DNA of 64,000 nucleotides from Tetramitus jugosus (GCA_937625935.1 OW569355.1:248001-312000), one strand, 5' to 3'. Numbered from the stretch's first letter, positions 1-9,417 are shown. The notes: generated by a model not told the origin, from the sequence alone. Translations and numbers: made by a program.

Positions 1-965
1 ATTTGTGTGCAATCATTCATGTAGAGAGTGTGAATACCAGCCAAATGAGCGAACGCCTTGTCTGTTATTTGAGAACAACCACTTATATCAAGTGTGTGAA
101 TGCCAGCCAAATGAACAAATGCGTCGTCTGTGATTTCAAAGCAGGAAGTCATCAAAAGTGTATGGATACCGGTCAAACAACGAATTCCAAGGTCTGTGAT
201 GTGCTCGCAAAGGAATATACGGAGTGTGTGAATACCAGCCAAGTAAGGAAGTGCATTATCTGTGATTTGATAGCAATAAGATATGTCAAGTGTATGGATG
301 CCAGTCAAATGAGAAAAAGCATTGTCAGTAATACTCCTGCAAGCACTCATGTTGAGAGTATGAATGCCATTCAAATGTGCGAATGCATTGTCTGCGATTT
401 GATTGCAACAAGACATATTGAGAGTATGAATGCCAACCAAATGAACGAATGCACTGTGTGTGACTTGATCACTACCACTGATATCAAGCGTGTGAATGCC
501 AGCCAAATGAGAAAAGCCTTGACCTGTAACGTTCTTGCAACCGCTCATGTTGAGAGTATGAATGTCATTCAAATAAAGAAATGATTTGTCTGTAATGTTC
601 TCGCAATGACCCATATCAAGTGTATGGATACCGTCGAAAAATTGGAAATGGTCATCCACCACGTACAAACTATCACCCAGGTCGACATTGAACAGCGTCC
701 CTTTTGCCAATCGAAAGCAGTATTCAATCTCCTCTTTCCATATGAAACTTGGTTTTAGAGTTCTCCTCTTGTTGAACATGAGCAATCGATTGAATTTGAA
801 ATCATTGATTCCTTTGCAAGTGTAACTCAATTGCAACCATTCTTCAGTGCCACAAAACTCGACAACTTTTGACCATACATCTCTGCAAAGTGCAGAGCAA
901 ATTTCATTAATCCTTTCATTCTTTGCCACACTCTCGTTTTCTTTTTTTTCGCTTGATTGCTGCAT
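1..965 (-). CDS. F-box-like / leucine-rich repeat protein, 3' end beyond the window
   Basis: Partial gene on the minus strand: the frame starts at the ATG at 965-963 and stays open to base 1. The first ~120 codons give an F-box-like helical segment (ICSALCRDVWSKVVEFC, then LQLSYTCKGIND) closely matching the start of the paralogue at 4224-5804. After that come 22-residue repeats of the form GIHTLDMxHCxxITDxSFxYL, read as leucine-rich repeats of the AMN1/FBXL type. In the family the F-box binds Skp1 in SCF ubiquitin ligases and the LRRs bind substrate; that role is inference. The start is the first ATG of the frame, preceded by a T-rich stretch. The opposite strand is also largely open here, but only because the 66-nt repeats have regular codons. 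The C-terminus is missing because the window ends. Confidence 0.85.
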   Translation of the reverse strand, partial: MQQSSEKKENESVAKNERINEICSALCRDVWSKVVEFCGTEEWLQLSYTCKGINDFKFNRLLMFNKRRTLKPSFIWKEEIEYCFRLAKGTLFNVDLGDSLYVVDDHFQFFDGIHTLDMGHCENITDKSFLYLNDIHTLNMSGCKNVTGQGFSHLAGIHTLDISGSDQVTHSAFVHLVGIHTLNMSCCNQIADNAFAHLNGIHTLNMSACRSITDNAFSHLTGIHTLDISYCYQITDNALPYLAGIHTLRIFLCEHITDLGIRCLTGIHTLLMTSCFEITDDAFVHLAGIHTLDISGCSQITDKAFAHLAGIHTLYMNDCTQ

Positions 966-1217
966 TCTTTTTTGTCTTGGCTTGTTGTTTCTTTAAGAAA
1001 ACCCCACTGTTTTTAGTATGACTAATTTAACTTTGAATTAATCTCCACTATAATACTGGCCGTTCATGTATCTGCGTTTTGTTCGCTCAGTCATTCTTAT
1101 ATAAGAGTTATTGAGCTGGACTTACAATGCTCAATCACCTTTTCGAAGAAAGCCAATGTTGCCCACGAACAAAATCCCGCCAATTTCTCCAATTTTCCAC
1201 AAAAACAAAACAACAGA

Positions 1218-2555
1218 ATGAACAGATTATTACTCAAAAGACCGATCATTGCAACCAAGCATGTGATAACGCAACACATGCATCACTATCAAGGATCACT
1301 CATCACTGCTCAACAACAACAACACAATCGCATTCACACCTTGAGAAATAACTCCGCTCTCCCGCCAAAAATCAATTCTCCTCTCCAGTCCTCCTCGCCA
1401 TCCAATGCGTTGTTTGAAGCAATGAATCGTCACCAACAGCATCATCAACACTATTCAACTGCTCGAAACAACAAGAGCTCTGTGATCAACTTTGATCAGA
1501 AAAACAACAACAAGCACAAGAACAACAAGGAAAAACAAGATGACTCATCTTTTCTCAAGAAATTAGGAAGTCTTCTCGTCGCAACAGTCGCTCTTCCCTT
1601 CAAGATTGTGTTTAGCTTATTGGGCGTCCTGGCACTGCACATTTTCTTCAAGAGAATGCACAAGAAATTGTTTGGCAATATTCAGAGAGCTCTCTTTGGT
1701 CAAATGGACTTGTTGGATGAAGCTCAAGCCTCTCTTCGTAAAAAACTTGAAACAACAGTTCGATTGAGCCAGAACAACAAGAATCTGAAGCAGAACCAAC
1801 AAGCAAACATTGCCAATTTTGATGATTATGTGTTGTTGAGAGCGTTTGAAGTGGTTCAGAGACATCCATTGGTGCACGATGCAGTATCGAAACAATTGGG
1901 ACGAGTGAGCAAGGAAATTAATCCAGGGCCAGAAGCTGGTAGTGGTGAAGGTGAAAAGAAAAAGTCATCCTTTGCGTCCGTATTTTCTGACTTTAAGAAC
2001 AAATTCAAGTCATCATCGACTGATGAGAACGATGATGAGAGTATTGGTAGAGTGAAGCACTTTGTGGTGTTGACAAATGCAGAAGAAAACATGTCGGAGC
2101 GTGATAAGACTATTTTGCCAAATGGTGAACTGGTGTATAAGACAACAGCGGTGTTTATGGCAGTTGGAGACAATGAATCACAGAATTCACTGAAGGAAAT
2201 TCTCAAATACAAGCAAGAGTTGAACAAAGTGAAGAAGGAATTCCCATATCTGGAAGAAGCAGAATTGCAATCCAAGATGTCCCAGTTCCCAGTAGCACAA
2301 GGAGTTGATTTATTCTTCCCTTTTATTGTCAATGTTGTCGCTAGAAAGAAGCATCCAAATGAACCTTACAAGATTGAGCGCCTGGAAGTGAATTCACAGA
2401 CAAATGATGAAACATTCTTGAGTCTGGATCAGTTTATTGATGAGGTTTATGATCAAGAGCAGGAACAACCAAGTGAAGCATTCTCTGAGGATGAAGAATC
2501 TAGCTCAAGATTCAGAACAAGACAGATCATTGATGCCGAAGTAGTTGAAAAGTAA
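1218..2555 (+). CDS. Unknown protein with mitochondrial-type N-terminus and one hydrophobic segment
   Basis: 445 residues, not recognised. The N-terminus is rich in Arg, Lys, His, Gln and Ser and lacks acids for about 80 residues, with an RHQQHHQHYSTARNN stretch that resembles the end of a mitochondrial presequence. A hydrophobic segment at about residues 117-144 (LGSLLVATVALPFKIVFSLL and beyond) is flanked by Lys/Arg and could be one or two membrane passes. The region after it is a soluble domain with a PNGELVYKTTAVFMAVG segment and an acidic C-terminus (residues 415-435). A mitochondrial inner-membrane protein is a reasonable inference, but no family could be named. The ATG at 1218 is used; a shorter frame starting at 1127 is a shadow. 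Confidence 0.75.
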   Translation: MNRLLLKRPIIATKHVITQHMHHYQGSLITAQQQQHNRIHTLRNNSALPPKINSPLQSSSPSNALFEAMNRHQQHHQHYSTARNNKSSVINFDQKNNNKHKNNKEKQDDSSFLKKLGSLLVATVALPFKIVFSLLGVLALHIFFKRMHKKLFGNIQRALFGQMDLLDEAQASLRKKLETTVRLSQNNKNLKQNQQANIANFDDYVLLRAFEVVQRHPLVHDAVSKQLGRVSKEINPGPEAGSGEGEKKKSSFASVFSDFKNKFKSSSTDENDDESIGRVKHFVVLTNAEENMSERDKTILPNGELVYKTTAVFMAVGDNESQNSLKEILKYKQELNKVKKEFPYLEEAELQSKMSQFPVAQGVDLFFPFIVNVVARKKHPNEPYKIERLEVNSQTNDETFLSLDQFIDEVYDQEQEQPSEAFSEDEESSSRFRTRQIIDAEVVEK

Positions 2556-2578
2556 TACACTGCTAACTCAAAATTTAA

Positions 2579-3883
2579 TTAGCTTCTCGTTCTTCTGGGA
2601 TCTGTTATGATTTGTACATGTGGTCGAACTGTATTCTCAAGAGGTATCTTGACATATTGTACAGCTTCAGGATTGAACTCTGGTTGCTCGATAAACTCCA
2701 AGAACATATTTGATAGACGCTTCCGTAGACCAACCAGGCTCTTATCTTTTCTTCCGCGATTGAGCAGATCGGCCTCTCTGTCAATGAGCTCCACAATATC
2801 TCTGGTCAACTTGCAGTCAAATTCTTTGACTGTCCATTTTACATGCAATAGTACGTCCAGTCTCTCATCCACGGATAACATTTCTGTGTTGAGTCCGTGA
2901 TACAAATCCATAAGCTCTCTCGCTCTCACTGTGAATGGGGTTTCGATGTATGTTGTGCCTCCATCTGGATTGGACAAGGTTTTTGGATCAGCCATTCTCT
3001 TCAACCTGTTGTGAATATTTTCGTGCTTGTTCTCTTCATTTGCAGCTTGTTTCAATCGGTCAATTGTTTGAAGAAGTTTGGTCTCCTTCTTAAGGAGTTC
3101 GACCAACTCGTTTTGCTTCTGGTCCTCGGATAATTGATCTGAATTCTTAATAGAATCAACCTTTGCTAATCTCCACGATTCTAATTGATTATACAATATA
3201 TCAAAATCCTCTTTAGCTTTCGGATGCATCCTTCGTTCTATCTCTACTCTCTTTTTCTCGGCTTCTTGTTCTCTTTGTTCCTTACTTTTCAGTTCTTGAA
3301 GGGTGATCTCCTCATACTGTCTCTCCTTCATACTTCGAGCTAATCTTCTCGCGAACCATCCCCTCGTCCATGCTTGTACTACGATCGCTTTTTCATGTCG
3401 TAATTGCTCCATCATTTCCGAATCAAAGTAGTACTCTGGTATTGGTAGCTCAATATCTTCTGACTCGTCTAACATGAGGCCTGGTTTGTTCATTTGAGTA
3501 CCTTGCTCCCTGTATGTCTGTTGAGAACGAGTTTCAACATCTTTTGTCTGAGTTTCCGTATGACTTTTTACTCGATTCATCTTTTCCATCTCTTCGGGTG
3601 TTTTCTTCCGAGGTAACGTCTGAGTACTGGCATGATGATATTCTAAACCTGTAATAGTATGCCGGTATCCTCCCAAGAACGGTTTCCTAATGTATTGGTT
3701 GACAATGTGAACTGTCACTAGCTTGTTTGGCTCATTCTCACCAAAGATAATCTCGAGCTCTATCTTGCGGTCGGTTGGACCACTATGCTCCTCTTGCTCT
3801 AGTGGGGCGTTGATTTCCTTGTCAATGATACTTTCGATTGCCGTACTGGTCTCAACACCGACCTCTGCATTTTCTGATATCAT
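2579..3883 (-). CDS. IQUB-like flagellar radial spoke protein (FAP253 family)
   Basis: 434 residues, similar to the central and C-terminal part of IQUB (IQ motif and ubiquitin-domain protein). Diagnostic is residues 67-90, KPFLGGYRHTITGLEYHHAS followed by TQT, the signature after the ubiquitin-like domain in IQUB. An IQ motif lies at about 169-182 (VQAWTRGWFARRLA), then a charged coiled-coil region and the conserved C-terminal block ending in EFNPEAVQYVKI. In Chlamydomonas the homologue FAP253 sits at the base of radial spoke 1 in the axoneme, so a role in flagellar motility is expected. The protein is about half the length of vertebrate IQUB; only ~60 residues precede the signature, so the ubiquitin-like domain is missing or strongly reduced. 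The start is the only ATG that retains the conserved region. Confidence 0.85.
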   Translation of the reverse strand: MISENAEVGVETSTAIESIIDKEINAPLEQEEHSGPTDRKIELEIIFGENEPNKLVTVHIVNQYIRKPFLGGYRHTITGLEYHHASTQTLPRKKTPEEMEKMNRVKSHTETQTKDVETRSQQTYREQGTQMNKPGLMLDESEDIELPIPEYYFDSEMMEQLRHEKAIVVQAWTRGWFARRLARSMKERQYEEITLQELKSKEQREQEAEKKRVEIERRMHPKAKEDFDILYNQLESWRLAKVDSIKNSDQLSEDQKQNELVELLKKETKLLQTIDRLKQAANEENKHENIHNRLKRMADPKTLSNPDGGTTYIETPFTVRARELMDLYHGLNTEMLSVDERLDVLLHVKWTVKEFDCKLTRDIVELIDREADLLNRGRKDKSLVGLRKRLSNMFLEFIEQPEFNPEAVQYVKIPLENTVRPHVQIITDPRRTRS

Positions 3884-3974
3884 TTTTGTTCACGCTTGCG
3901 TTTCCGTAAATCCGCATGGGCGCTAAATTCTTGGCAGTCTGCCAACTCAAGTCGATGATCATCAAAGATTCTCA

Positions 3975-4177
3975 ATTTGTGTGATATCAATACTAAGTCA
4001 GATGGTGTTATCCGATATGAAAAGGAACAATTGTTCTACCATCGGATGAAGTACACTTTCTGTTCCAAACAAGAAGAACTTGTGTGTGATATCAATACGA
4101 ACTCAGATGGTGTAACCGAGATGGGAAAGATTGTTCTTCCATTGAATGAACAACTTTGCTTCCAAACAAGAAGAAAA
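3975..4177 (+). repeat. Imperfect tandem duplication, unit about 100 bp
   Basis: Two head-to-tail copies, about 3975-4077 and 4080-4177. Each begins TTGTGTGTGATATCAATAC or close to it, continues with a TCAGATGGTGT block and ends CCAAACAAGAAGAA. The copies differ by substitutions and small indels. They lie between the divergent IQUB-like gene and the LRR gene, just before the latter's start, so they may be promoter or 5' leader sequence. The frame is open through both copies, but I see no protein family in it. Confidence 0.8.
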
Positions 4178-4223
4178 AACACCAAAGCGAACAACACCAC
4201 GACAACACAACAACCAAAGACAC

Positions 4224-5804
4224 ATGATTGACAATGAAAGTGATGAATGTTTCACAATTGAAATTTGGTCTGCACTTTGTAATGATGCATGGTCAAAAAT
4301 CATTGAGTTTTGTGACACCCGAGAATGGTTGAAATTGAGTTACACCTGCAAAGGAATCAATCAACTCAAATTCAATCGATTGCTCATGTTCAACAAGAAG
4401 AGAACATTAAAAAAATATTTGAGAAATGAAGAGATTGAACATTATTTTCGATTGGGAAAAGGAACACTGTTTAATGTAAACTTGAACAGTTCTTATGTGA
4501 CGAACAAGCATTTCCAATACTTGAAAGGAGTCCACACTCTCAATATCAATGTTTGCAGGATCATCTCTAACGATGCATTCAGTCATTTAAGCGGTATTCA
4601 CACACTCAGTATGAGTTTTTGTGTTCAAATCACAGATAGCGCATTTTCTTATTTGCCTGGCATCCACACACTCGATATGAGTGGTTGCAATCGGATCACC
4701 GATAATGCATTTACTCATTTAAAGGGCATTCATACGCTCAATATGAGTCATTGTACGAACATCACAGACGATGCATTTACTCATTTAGCGGGCATCCATA
4801 CACTCTACATGGTCGGTTGCAGTCAAATTGAAGACAGTTATTTTGCTCATTTAACTGGCATTCACACGCTCGATATGAGTGACAATGATCAAATCACAGA
4901 CAATGCATTTTGTCACTTTAGTGGCATTCATACTCTCGGTATGAGTTATTGTACTCAAATTACGGACAGGGCACTCATACATTTGAAAGGCATTCACACA
5001 CTCGATATGAATGGTTGCCATAGAATCACAGGCCGTTCGTTTCCTCATTTAACTGGCATTCATACACTCAATATGAGTTATTGCTTAACCATCCCAGATA
5101 GTGCTTTTATCCACCTAACAAGCATTAACACACTCAATATGAGCGGTTGTACTCAAATCACAGACAATGCATTGACTCACTTGACTGGTATTCGTACACT
5201 CAATGCAAGTGGATGTACTCAAATTACAGACAATGCATTTACGCACTTGACTGGCATTCATACACTCAGTATCAATAGTTGCAAACAAATTTCCGACATT
5301 GTATTTCCTCATTTGGTTGGCATTCACACACTTGATATAAGTGGTTGCGAGAAAGTTACAGACAATGCATTTCCTCATTTGGTCGGCATTCATACACTTA
5401 ATGTAAGTGGATGTACTCAAATTACAGACAATGCATTTAGTCATTTGACTGGCATTAATACACTCAGTATGTCCTGTTGCGAGAATATCACGGACGAAGC
5501 ATTTCTTCATTTGGCTGGAATTCACGCACTTGATATGGCTTTTTGTAAGAATATCACAGACAATGCATTTCCTTATTTGACTGGTGTTAACATGCTCACA
5601 ATGGATGGATGTGATCAAGAACCGATCACAGAGAAGGCATTATCCTATTTGAAGGGCCTCAACACACTCAGTTGGTTTTATAGCAGAAGAGACGATGCCT
5701 TCATCGAGAAAGTGGTCAAGTTTTGTGAGTCCAATTCAACAACTCTATTGGGGATGCAAATGAAATGGGATTTCTTAAGTCCACCCAAAGAGTTCGGATT
5801 ATAG
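4224..5804 (+). CDS. F-box-like / leucine-rich repeat protein with about 17 repeats
   Basis: 526 residues from the ATG at 4224. An upstream in-frame ATG at 4146 would add 26 residues that fall in the tandem-repeat DNA and look non-coding, so the later start is preferred. Residues ~10-50 form an F-box-like segment (IWSALCNDAWSKIIEFC, then LKLSYTCKGINQ). From about residue 100 there are some 17 consecutive 22-residue repeats with consensus GIHTLDMSGCxQITDNAFTHLT, the Cys/Asn-type leucine-rich repeat of FBXL/AMN1 proteins, ending in a non-repeat cap. The gene is a close paralogue of the one at the window start, in the opposite orientation. SCF-type substrate recognition is inferred from architecture. 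The antisense strand is open over long parts, which is a repeat artefact. Confidence 0.9.
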   Translation: MIDNESDECFTIEIWSALCNDAWSKIIEFCDTREWLKLSYTCKGINQLKFNRLLMFNKKRTLKKYLRNEEIEHYFRLGKGTLFNVNLNSSYVTNKHFQYLKGVHTLNINVCRIISNDAFSHLSGIHTLSMSFCVQITDSAFSYLPGIHTLDMSGCNRITDNAFTHLKGIHTLNMSHCTNITDDAFTHLAGIHTLYMVGCSQIEDSYFAHLTGIHTLDMSDNDQITDNAFCHFSGIHTLGMSYCTQITDRALIHLKGIHTLDMNGCHRITGRSFPHLTGIHTLNMSYCLTIPDSAFIHLTSINTLNMSGCTQITDNALTHLTGIRTLNASGCTQITDNAFTHLTGIHTLSINSCKQISDIVFPHLVGIHTLDISGCEKVTDNAFPHLVGIHTLNVSGCTQITDNAFSHLTGINTLSMSCCENITDEAFLHLAGIHALDMAFCKNITDNAFPYLTGVNMLTMDGCDQEPITEKALSYLKGLNTLSWFYSRRDDAFIEKVVKFCESNSTTLLGMQMKWDFLSPPKEFGL

Positions 5805-5940
5805 TTTTATCACTTTTATTGTCTGTTGGCCTCTATTTAGAAGTATTGTAAACAAACTGCAGACTCCACTGCCTGCAATCGAATGACGCGTCTACCTCTT
5901 GTTTCCTTTCTTCATGATACAGAAGCAATTGCCCAAGTCA

Positions 5941-6483
5941 TTAAACGCAGTGAATCGTGATAGATCCAGAGCCTGAAGCATTCTTCATGACGCTACACTC
6001 TCTGCTAGCTGTGGCACTAATGCCTCCAGATCCACTCAATGACGCATGAATCATCTTCGTCGCATAAAATCCACAAATGTTACCAGATCCTGAGATCTGT
6101 AAGCCGACATTTTTGACGATTGTATTACTCCCTTCGATTCCGCCTGATCCAGAAAGCTTCACTTGGACAAAAGAGATTTTTGTGCCACGGTCAAATGTCA
6201 ATGAGCCTGAACCCTTCATATCAATTTCGAGAGATACTGGGTCGATACAACCATCCATGAGTGTCACTTTGCCAGAGCCAGACTTTTTGATGTTTTTTAC
6301 CTCCAATATGGTTTGTTTTGGCAACAAGAAGGTTGTGGATCCATTGCAGCCGGAATCCACCCACAATCTGTTGCTTTCTAATGTACAGTTGAGAGGCTTA
6401 TCTCCAACGAGCTTATTGTCGTGAACGAGTAAATGTACTCCCCCATTCAACGCAAGGTGTGTTATGATGGTTTGATCCTCCAT
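5941..6483 (-). CDS. Beta-repeat protein resembling the DUF2807 / GIN domain
   Basis: 180 residues from the ATG at 6483 (the frame continues upstream to an ATG at 6558, giving 205 residues; the shorter form is favoured because the extra residues look like leader sequence). The protein carries short repeated turns SGSGKV, GSGSLTF, SGSGGIEG, SGSGNICG, SGSGGISA and SGSGSITI at roughly 20-residue spacing. That is the pattern of the right-handed beta-helix DUF2807 (putative auto-transporter adhesin head, GIN) domain, common in Bacteroidetes. No signal peptide or membrane segment is visible. The function is unknown; the family is mostly bacterial, so ancient horizontal transfer is possible. It lies convergent to the LRR gene with about 136 bp between stops. 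Confidence 0.75.
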   Translation of the reverse strand: MEDQTIITHLALNGGVHLLVHDNKLVGDKPLNCTLESNRLWVDSGCNGSTTFLLPKQTILEVKNIKKSGSGKVTLMDGCIDPVSLEIDMKGSGSLTFDRGTKISFVQVKLSGSGGIEGSNTIVKNVGLQISGSGNICGFYATKMIHASLSGSGGISATASRECSVMKNASGSGSITIHCV

Positions 6484-6634
6484 GTTTGTTGTTATTCTTT
6501 TGGTTCTGTTTCCGAAGAAGAAGGGCCCCGATAAAGTTCCGAGAATAAAGGAAGACACTCAAACTGTTTACTGTAGTAGTATTGAATCCTTCTAATTCTT
6601 TGTTTCCCTCCCTATTCAAACGAAAAAAACCTCC

Positions 6635-8017
6635 CTAAACCTTGTCAGTCTCCCTCTCCTCCTTTGACTCTGGAGGATAGATTGCAATGGTGTTTGGCAA
6701 TGAGTCAACATTTATCCCAGTACAGTTCATCAGCTGTATCATCAGAGATGAAAGCCCTGGATTCAACCGGAAAAAGTTGACATTGAACGAGCACGACACA
6801 AAACTGAGCATTGGCAATTTTGGAAACAGTGAACTGAACCTGGATATGAACTCTGAGGATTGACAGGTCCAAGAACAACTAGTAGAACCATCTCCACAAA
6901 CAATCATATTCTCTACATAGGGAAACGGATTGGCATTCACTCCATTTCCATACTTTTGTGTCCATGCATTCCACAAATTATCAGAAACAATCGATGTTTG
7001 CAAATAACTGAGCATTAATGGACTAACGTTCAATGTTTTCACATTTCTCAATCTCCAGAACCGAGAAAACAAGAATGGAACAATCAAATGTCCATCTGGA
7101 TAATGATAATGTGACAGTGCGCCCGAACCTCTCATATCATAATTCATATACTTGTTATTACCACCACTACTACTACTATTACTACTATTATTATTACTAT
7201 TACTACTGCTACTCTCAACATGATCACTCTTATTACCTACCGCATGATTCAATGATGGCAAAGTAGAGTTCAAAGTAGAGTTCGATGATGAAGACAAAAG
7301 CTCCACTCCAGACAAATCCAACACTTCTGTCCTCCACAGTACACAATGCACCATTCGTTGAAATTGTTTGGACACGCGCTCCAATCGAAACAAGTAGGGT
7401 ATGGGCTTTAAATATGCAAACACATGATTCATGACATCAAACGGCAAATGATAACGACAAATATCAAACAATTCGCTCTCTACCATGCTCAACTGACGAT
7501 CATTCATCAACTGTATCTCTTCCTCACTACTACTACTACTATGACTACGAATACTACAATTGCATAATTCTTGTTGTTGCTTAGATGAGTGACTGTCGTT
7601 ACTGTTGTTGAGATCATCGTTCATGAGATGATTCTCACCATCGCAAAAGAACCGATCAGCCAATAAATGTTCAATCAAAATCGTGTATGAATTGTAAACG
7701 GAAGAACTGGAGGAAGACGCGGGAATCGAAGGGTCCAAACGCACTTTTTTCCGATGGAAAAGATATTCCCGCCTTGTTTGCATCACGCCCGAGAGCCGAG
7801 TTCTCAGAGTTCGTTCGGCATTTTTTCGGTTTTTCCGTTTTCTTGAACTATTGCTCGTATTGTTGTTATTTGAACTGGTAGTATTGTTATTAGTATTGGT
7901 TTGTTGATGTTGTTGTGCGGATAGTGATGGTGATGGGATGAATGAAGGAGGCAGAGATGAGGGTGGTGGTTCTTGTAATTGCTGTATCCGCGGATGGGTC
8001 GCAAGAGCGTTCTGCAT
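6635..8017 (-). CDS. F-box protein with long low-complexity regions
   Basis: 460 residues. An F-box fits residues about 188-232: a HLPFDVMNHVFAYLKPIPYL core followed by a VSKQFQRMVHCVLWRTEVLD segment. This is preceded by ~180 residues of Pro/Gln/Ser/Asn-rich sequence with a basic patch (SRKRKNRKNAERTLRTRLSG) that could be a nuclear signal. Two further poly-Ser/Asn tracts follow at about 245-300. The C-terminal third (RNVKTLNVSPLMLSYL, then MLSFVSCSFNVNFFRLN) looks like weak leucine-rich repeats. It is probably a substrate adaptor of an SCF ubiquitin ligase, inferred from the F-box only. Start chosen at the ATG at 8017; a frame at 8292 in another phase is a shadow. Confidence 0.75.
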   Translation of the reverse strand: MQNALATHPRIQQLQEPPPSSLPPSFIPSPSLSAQQHQQTNTNNNTTSSNNNNTSNSSRKRKNRKNAERTLRTRLSGVMQTRREYLFHRKKVRLDPSIPASSSSSSVYNSYTILIEHLLADRFFCDGENHLMNDDLNNSNDSHSSKQQQELCNCSIRSHSSSSSEEEIQLMNDRQLSMVESELFDICRYHLPFDVMNHVFAYLKPIPYLFRLERVSKQFQRMVHCVLWRTEVLDLSGVELLSSSSNSTLNSTLPSLNHAVGNKSDHVESSSSNSNNNSSNSSSSGGNNKYMNYDMRGSGALSHYHYPDGHLIVPFLFSRFWRLRNVKTLNVSPLMLSYLQTSIVSDNLWNAWTQKYGNGVNANPFPYVENMIVCGDGSTSCSWTCQSSEFISRFSSLFPKLPMLSFVSCSFNVNFFRLNPGLSSLMIQLMNCTGINVDSLPNTIAIYPPESKEERETDKV

Positions 8018-8376
8018 ATTATCGATCCCGAATGATGCAATCTTTCACTTCTTGTCTTTTTTTGTGTTTTCGTGTCTGGTGTTGGGTTGTGTTTTTCTCT
8101 CGTGTTTTTTTTGGGGAAGATTGGTTGGGGAGCTCTGGAGATTCTTTGGTGAGTGAGCCATTTCCCAAAAGTCACAATAGCAGTGGAAAGCAATGTCGAG
8201 AGTAGAACCAATCGAATTGTTTCGAGCTGAGAGGATGAACATTGATGCGGCAGTTGAATCATCGGCTCCGCAATTGGACTGGAAAAGGACACGTCTCACC
8301 TGGAGGATCGTGACATAGCTACAGAGTGGACTAGGAAAGGAGACAAGCAAGAATAGTAAAAAATATTGTTGAGTGT

Positions 8377-9417
8377 TTATGTCAAGGTAGCGAATTCTCC
8401 ATCTGTGTGAACTCTCTTCTTGTAATAGTAGAAGGCACCAGCGGCAGCACCTGCAACAGCAGTTCCAATCAAAGCCAGGATAAACAAAACCAACAATGGT
8501 CTGTAGCTCGTGACAGTCTTGCTTTGAATAGTGATTGTAACTGGCTCATAAGCATAATCAACAGTGTACTTTTGAGTAGGAACATCAGCTCCGACACCAA
8601 TGACATAGGTTCCAGAGGAAGTCAATTGAGAAGCAGCATTGAATTGAATAGCAGACTTGCTAGTCTTTGTTCTCTTGACATTCTTTGATGCCTTGAACAA
8701 GCCACATGCAGTTCCAAAGTTCACATTCTCCTTGACAGAGTCTCTCTTCAAAACAAAGACAGTGTACTCGACTGGATCAATAGGAATTTCAACTTCGCAG
8801 ACATTAGGATCAGCAGCAGAAGCCTTTCCACAATAGTCCAACTCTTTCCATGAGAGCTTCAAGCTACTGGTATCGAGAGCAACGACTGGGCTGCTTGAGA
8901 AAGAGTGAGCCACACTGTTTGCAGTAAAAGTTCTCATCAAGATTTGAGTTGCGACTTCACCGTTCAAATCCTTGTTGACCATTTCGACACCAAAAAAGTG
9001 AATGTACTTTTCATTTTGGTTGTTTGCAATTCTGCCTAGAGATTGAGTCTTTTGCAAGTTCTTGGATGCATCCAAGATGGTATAGTAAGAGTCCTGAGCA
9101 TTGCCCAATGATGGGAACCATTGATCACTTGCGTCGTTGCATCCAGCCTGTCCTTGCACACACTTGCTGTGGAAAACACGTATGGTTCCAGCACTACAGG
9201 CGGAGAAATAAACCTCGAAAAAGGAACTGTTGGTATACTGAGGCACGCTGACTCTGAAGAAGGCAATAGGCTTTGAAGCAGTCAGAGTCAAGTCACGCAT
9301 TTGATCCAACATCAAATCTTGTTCATATTGGTGTTGTTGAATGTTTGCTTGAACGGTAGCAAATGTGGCAATTAGAGCTGCCAAAAGAGCAATCAAGAAG
9401 ATGGCACGATTGTTCAT
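8377..9417 (-). CDS. Type I membrane protein with signal peptide
   Basis: 346 residues. Residues 1-25 form a clear signal peptide (MNNRAIFLIALLAALIATFA then TVQA). The C-terminus has one transmembrane segment (about 305-332, LLVLFILALIGTAVAGAAAG) followed by a short basic tail (YYYKKRVHTDGEFATLT). The ~280-residue ectodomain contains paired cysteines (for example CSAGTIRVFHSKCVQGQAGC and CGKASAADPNVC) and seems to have two beta-sandwich-like repeats, each with a [F/Y]-x-V start. This predicts a cell-surface or endolysosomal protein exposed to the lumen. I do not recognise the family. Upstream, a 400-bp spacer separates it from the divergent CIR1-like gene. Confidence 0.85.
   Translation of the reverse strand: MNNRAIFLIALLAALIATFATVQANIQQHQYEQDLMLDQMRDLTLTASKPIAFFRVSVPQYTNSSFFEVYFSACSAGTIRVFHSKCVQGQAGCNDASDQWFPSLGNAQDSYYTILDASKNLQKTQSLGRIANNQNEKYIHFFGVEMVNKDLNGEVATQILMRTFTANSVAHSFSSSPVVALDTSSLKLSWKELDYCGKASAADPNVCEVEIPIDPVEYTVFVLKRDSVKENVNFGTACGLFKASKNVKRTKTSKSAIQFNAASQLTSSGTYVIGVGADVPTQKYTVDYAYEPVTITIQSKTVTSYRPLLVLFILALIGTAVAGAAAGAFYYYKKRVHTDGEFATLT

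Noticed and set aside
3-584. 193-codon plus-strand frame with repeated MNA.QM.ECIVCDL
   Set aside because: It is the antisense of the LRR gene; the periodic 66-nt repeat keeps this strand open. The sense frame has an F-box-like start and LRR consensus.
1097-1351. Short frames on both strands before the gene at 1218
   Set aside because: Overlap the leader and start of the 445-residue protein, without family features.
4851-5618. Minus-strand frames of 65 and 167 codons with CIVCDL repeats
   Set aside because: Antisense of the LRR repeats of the gene at 4224-5804, as above.
7033-7266. Tyr-rich plus-strand frame
   Set aside because: Antisense of the poly-Ser/Asn tract of the F-box protein.
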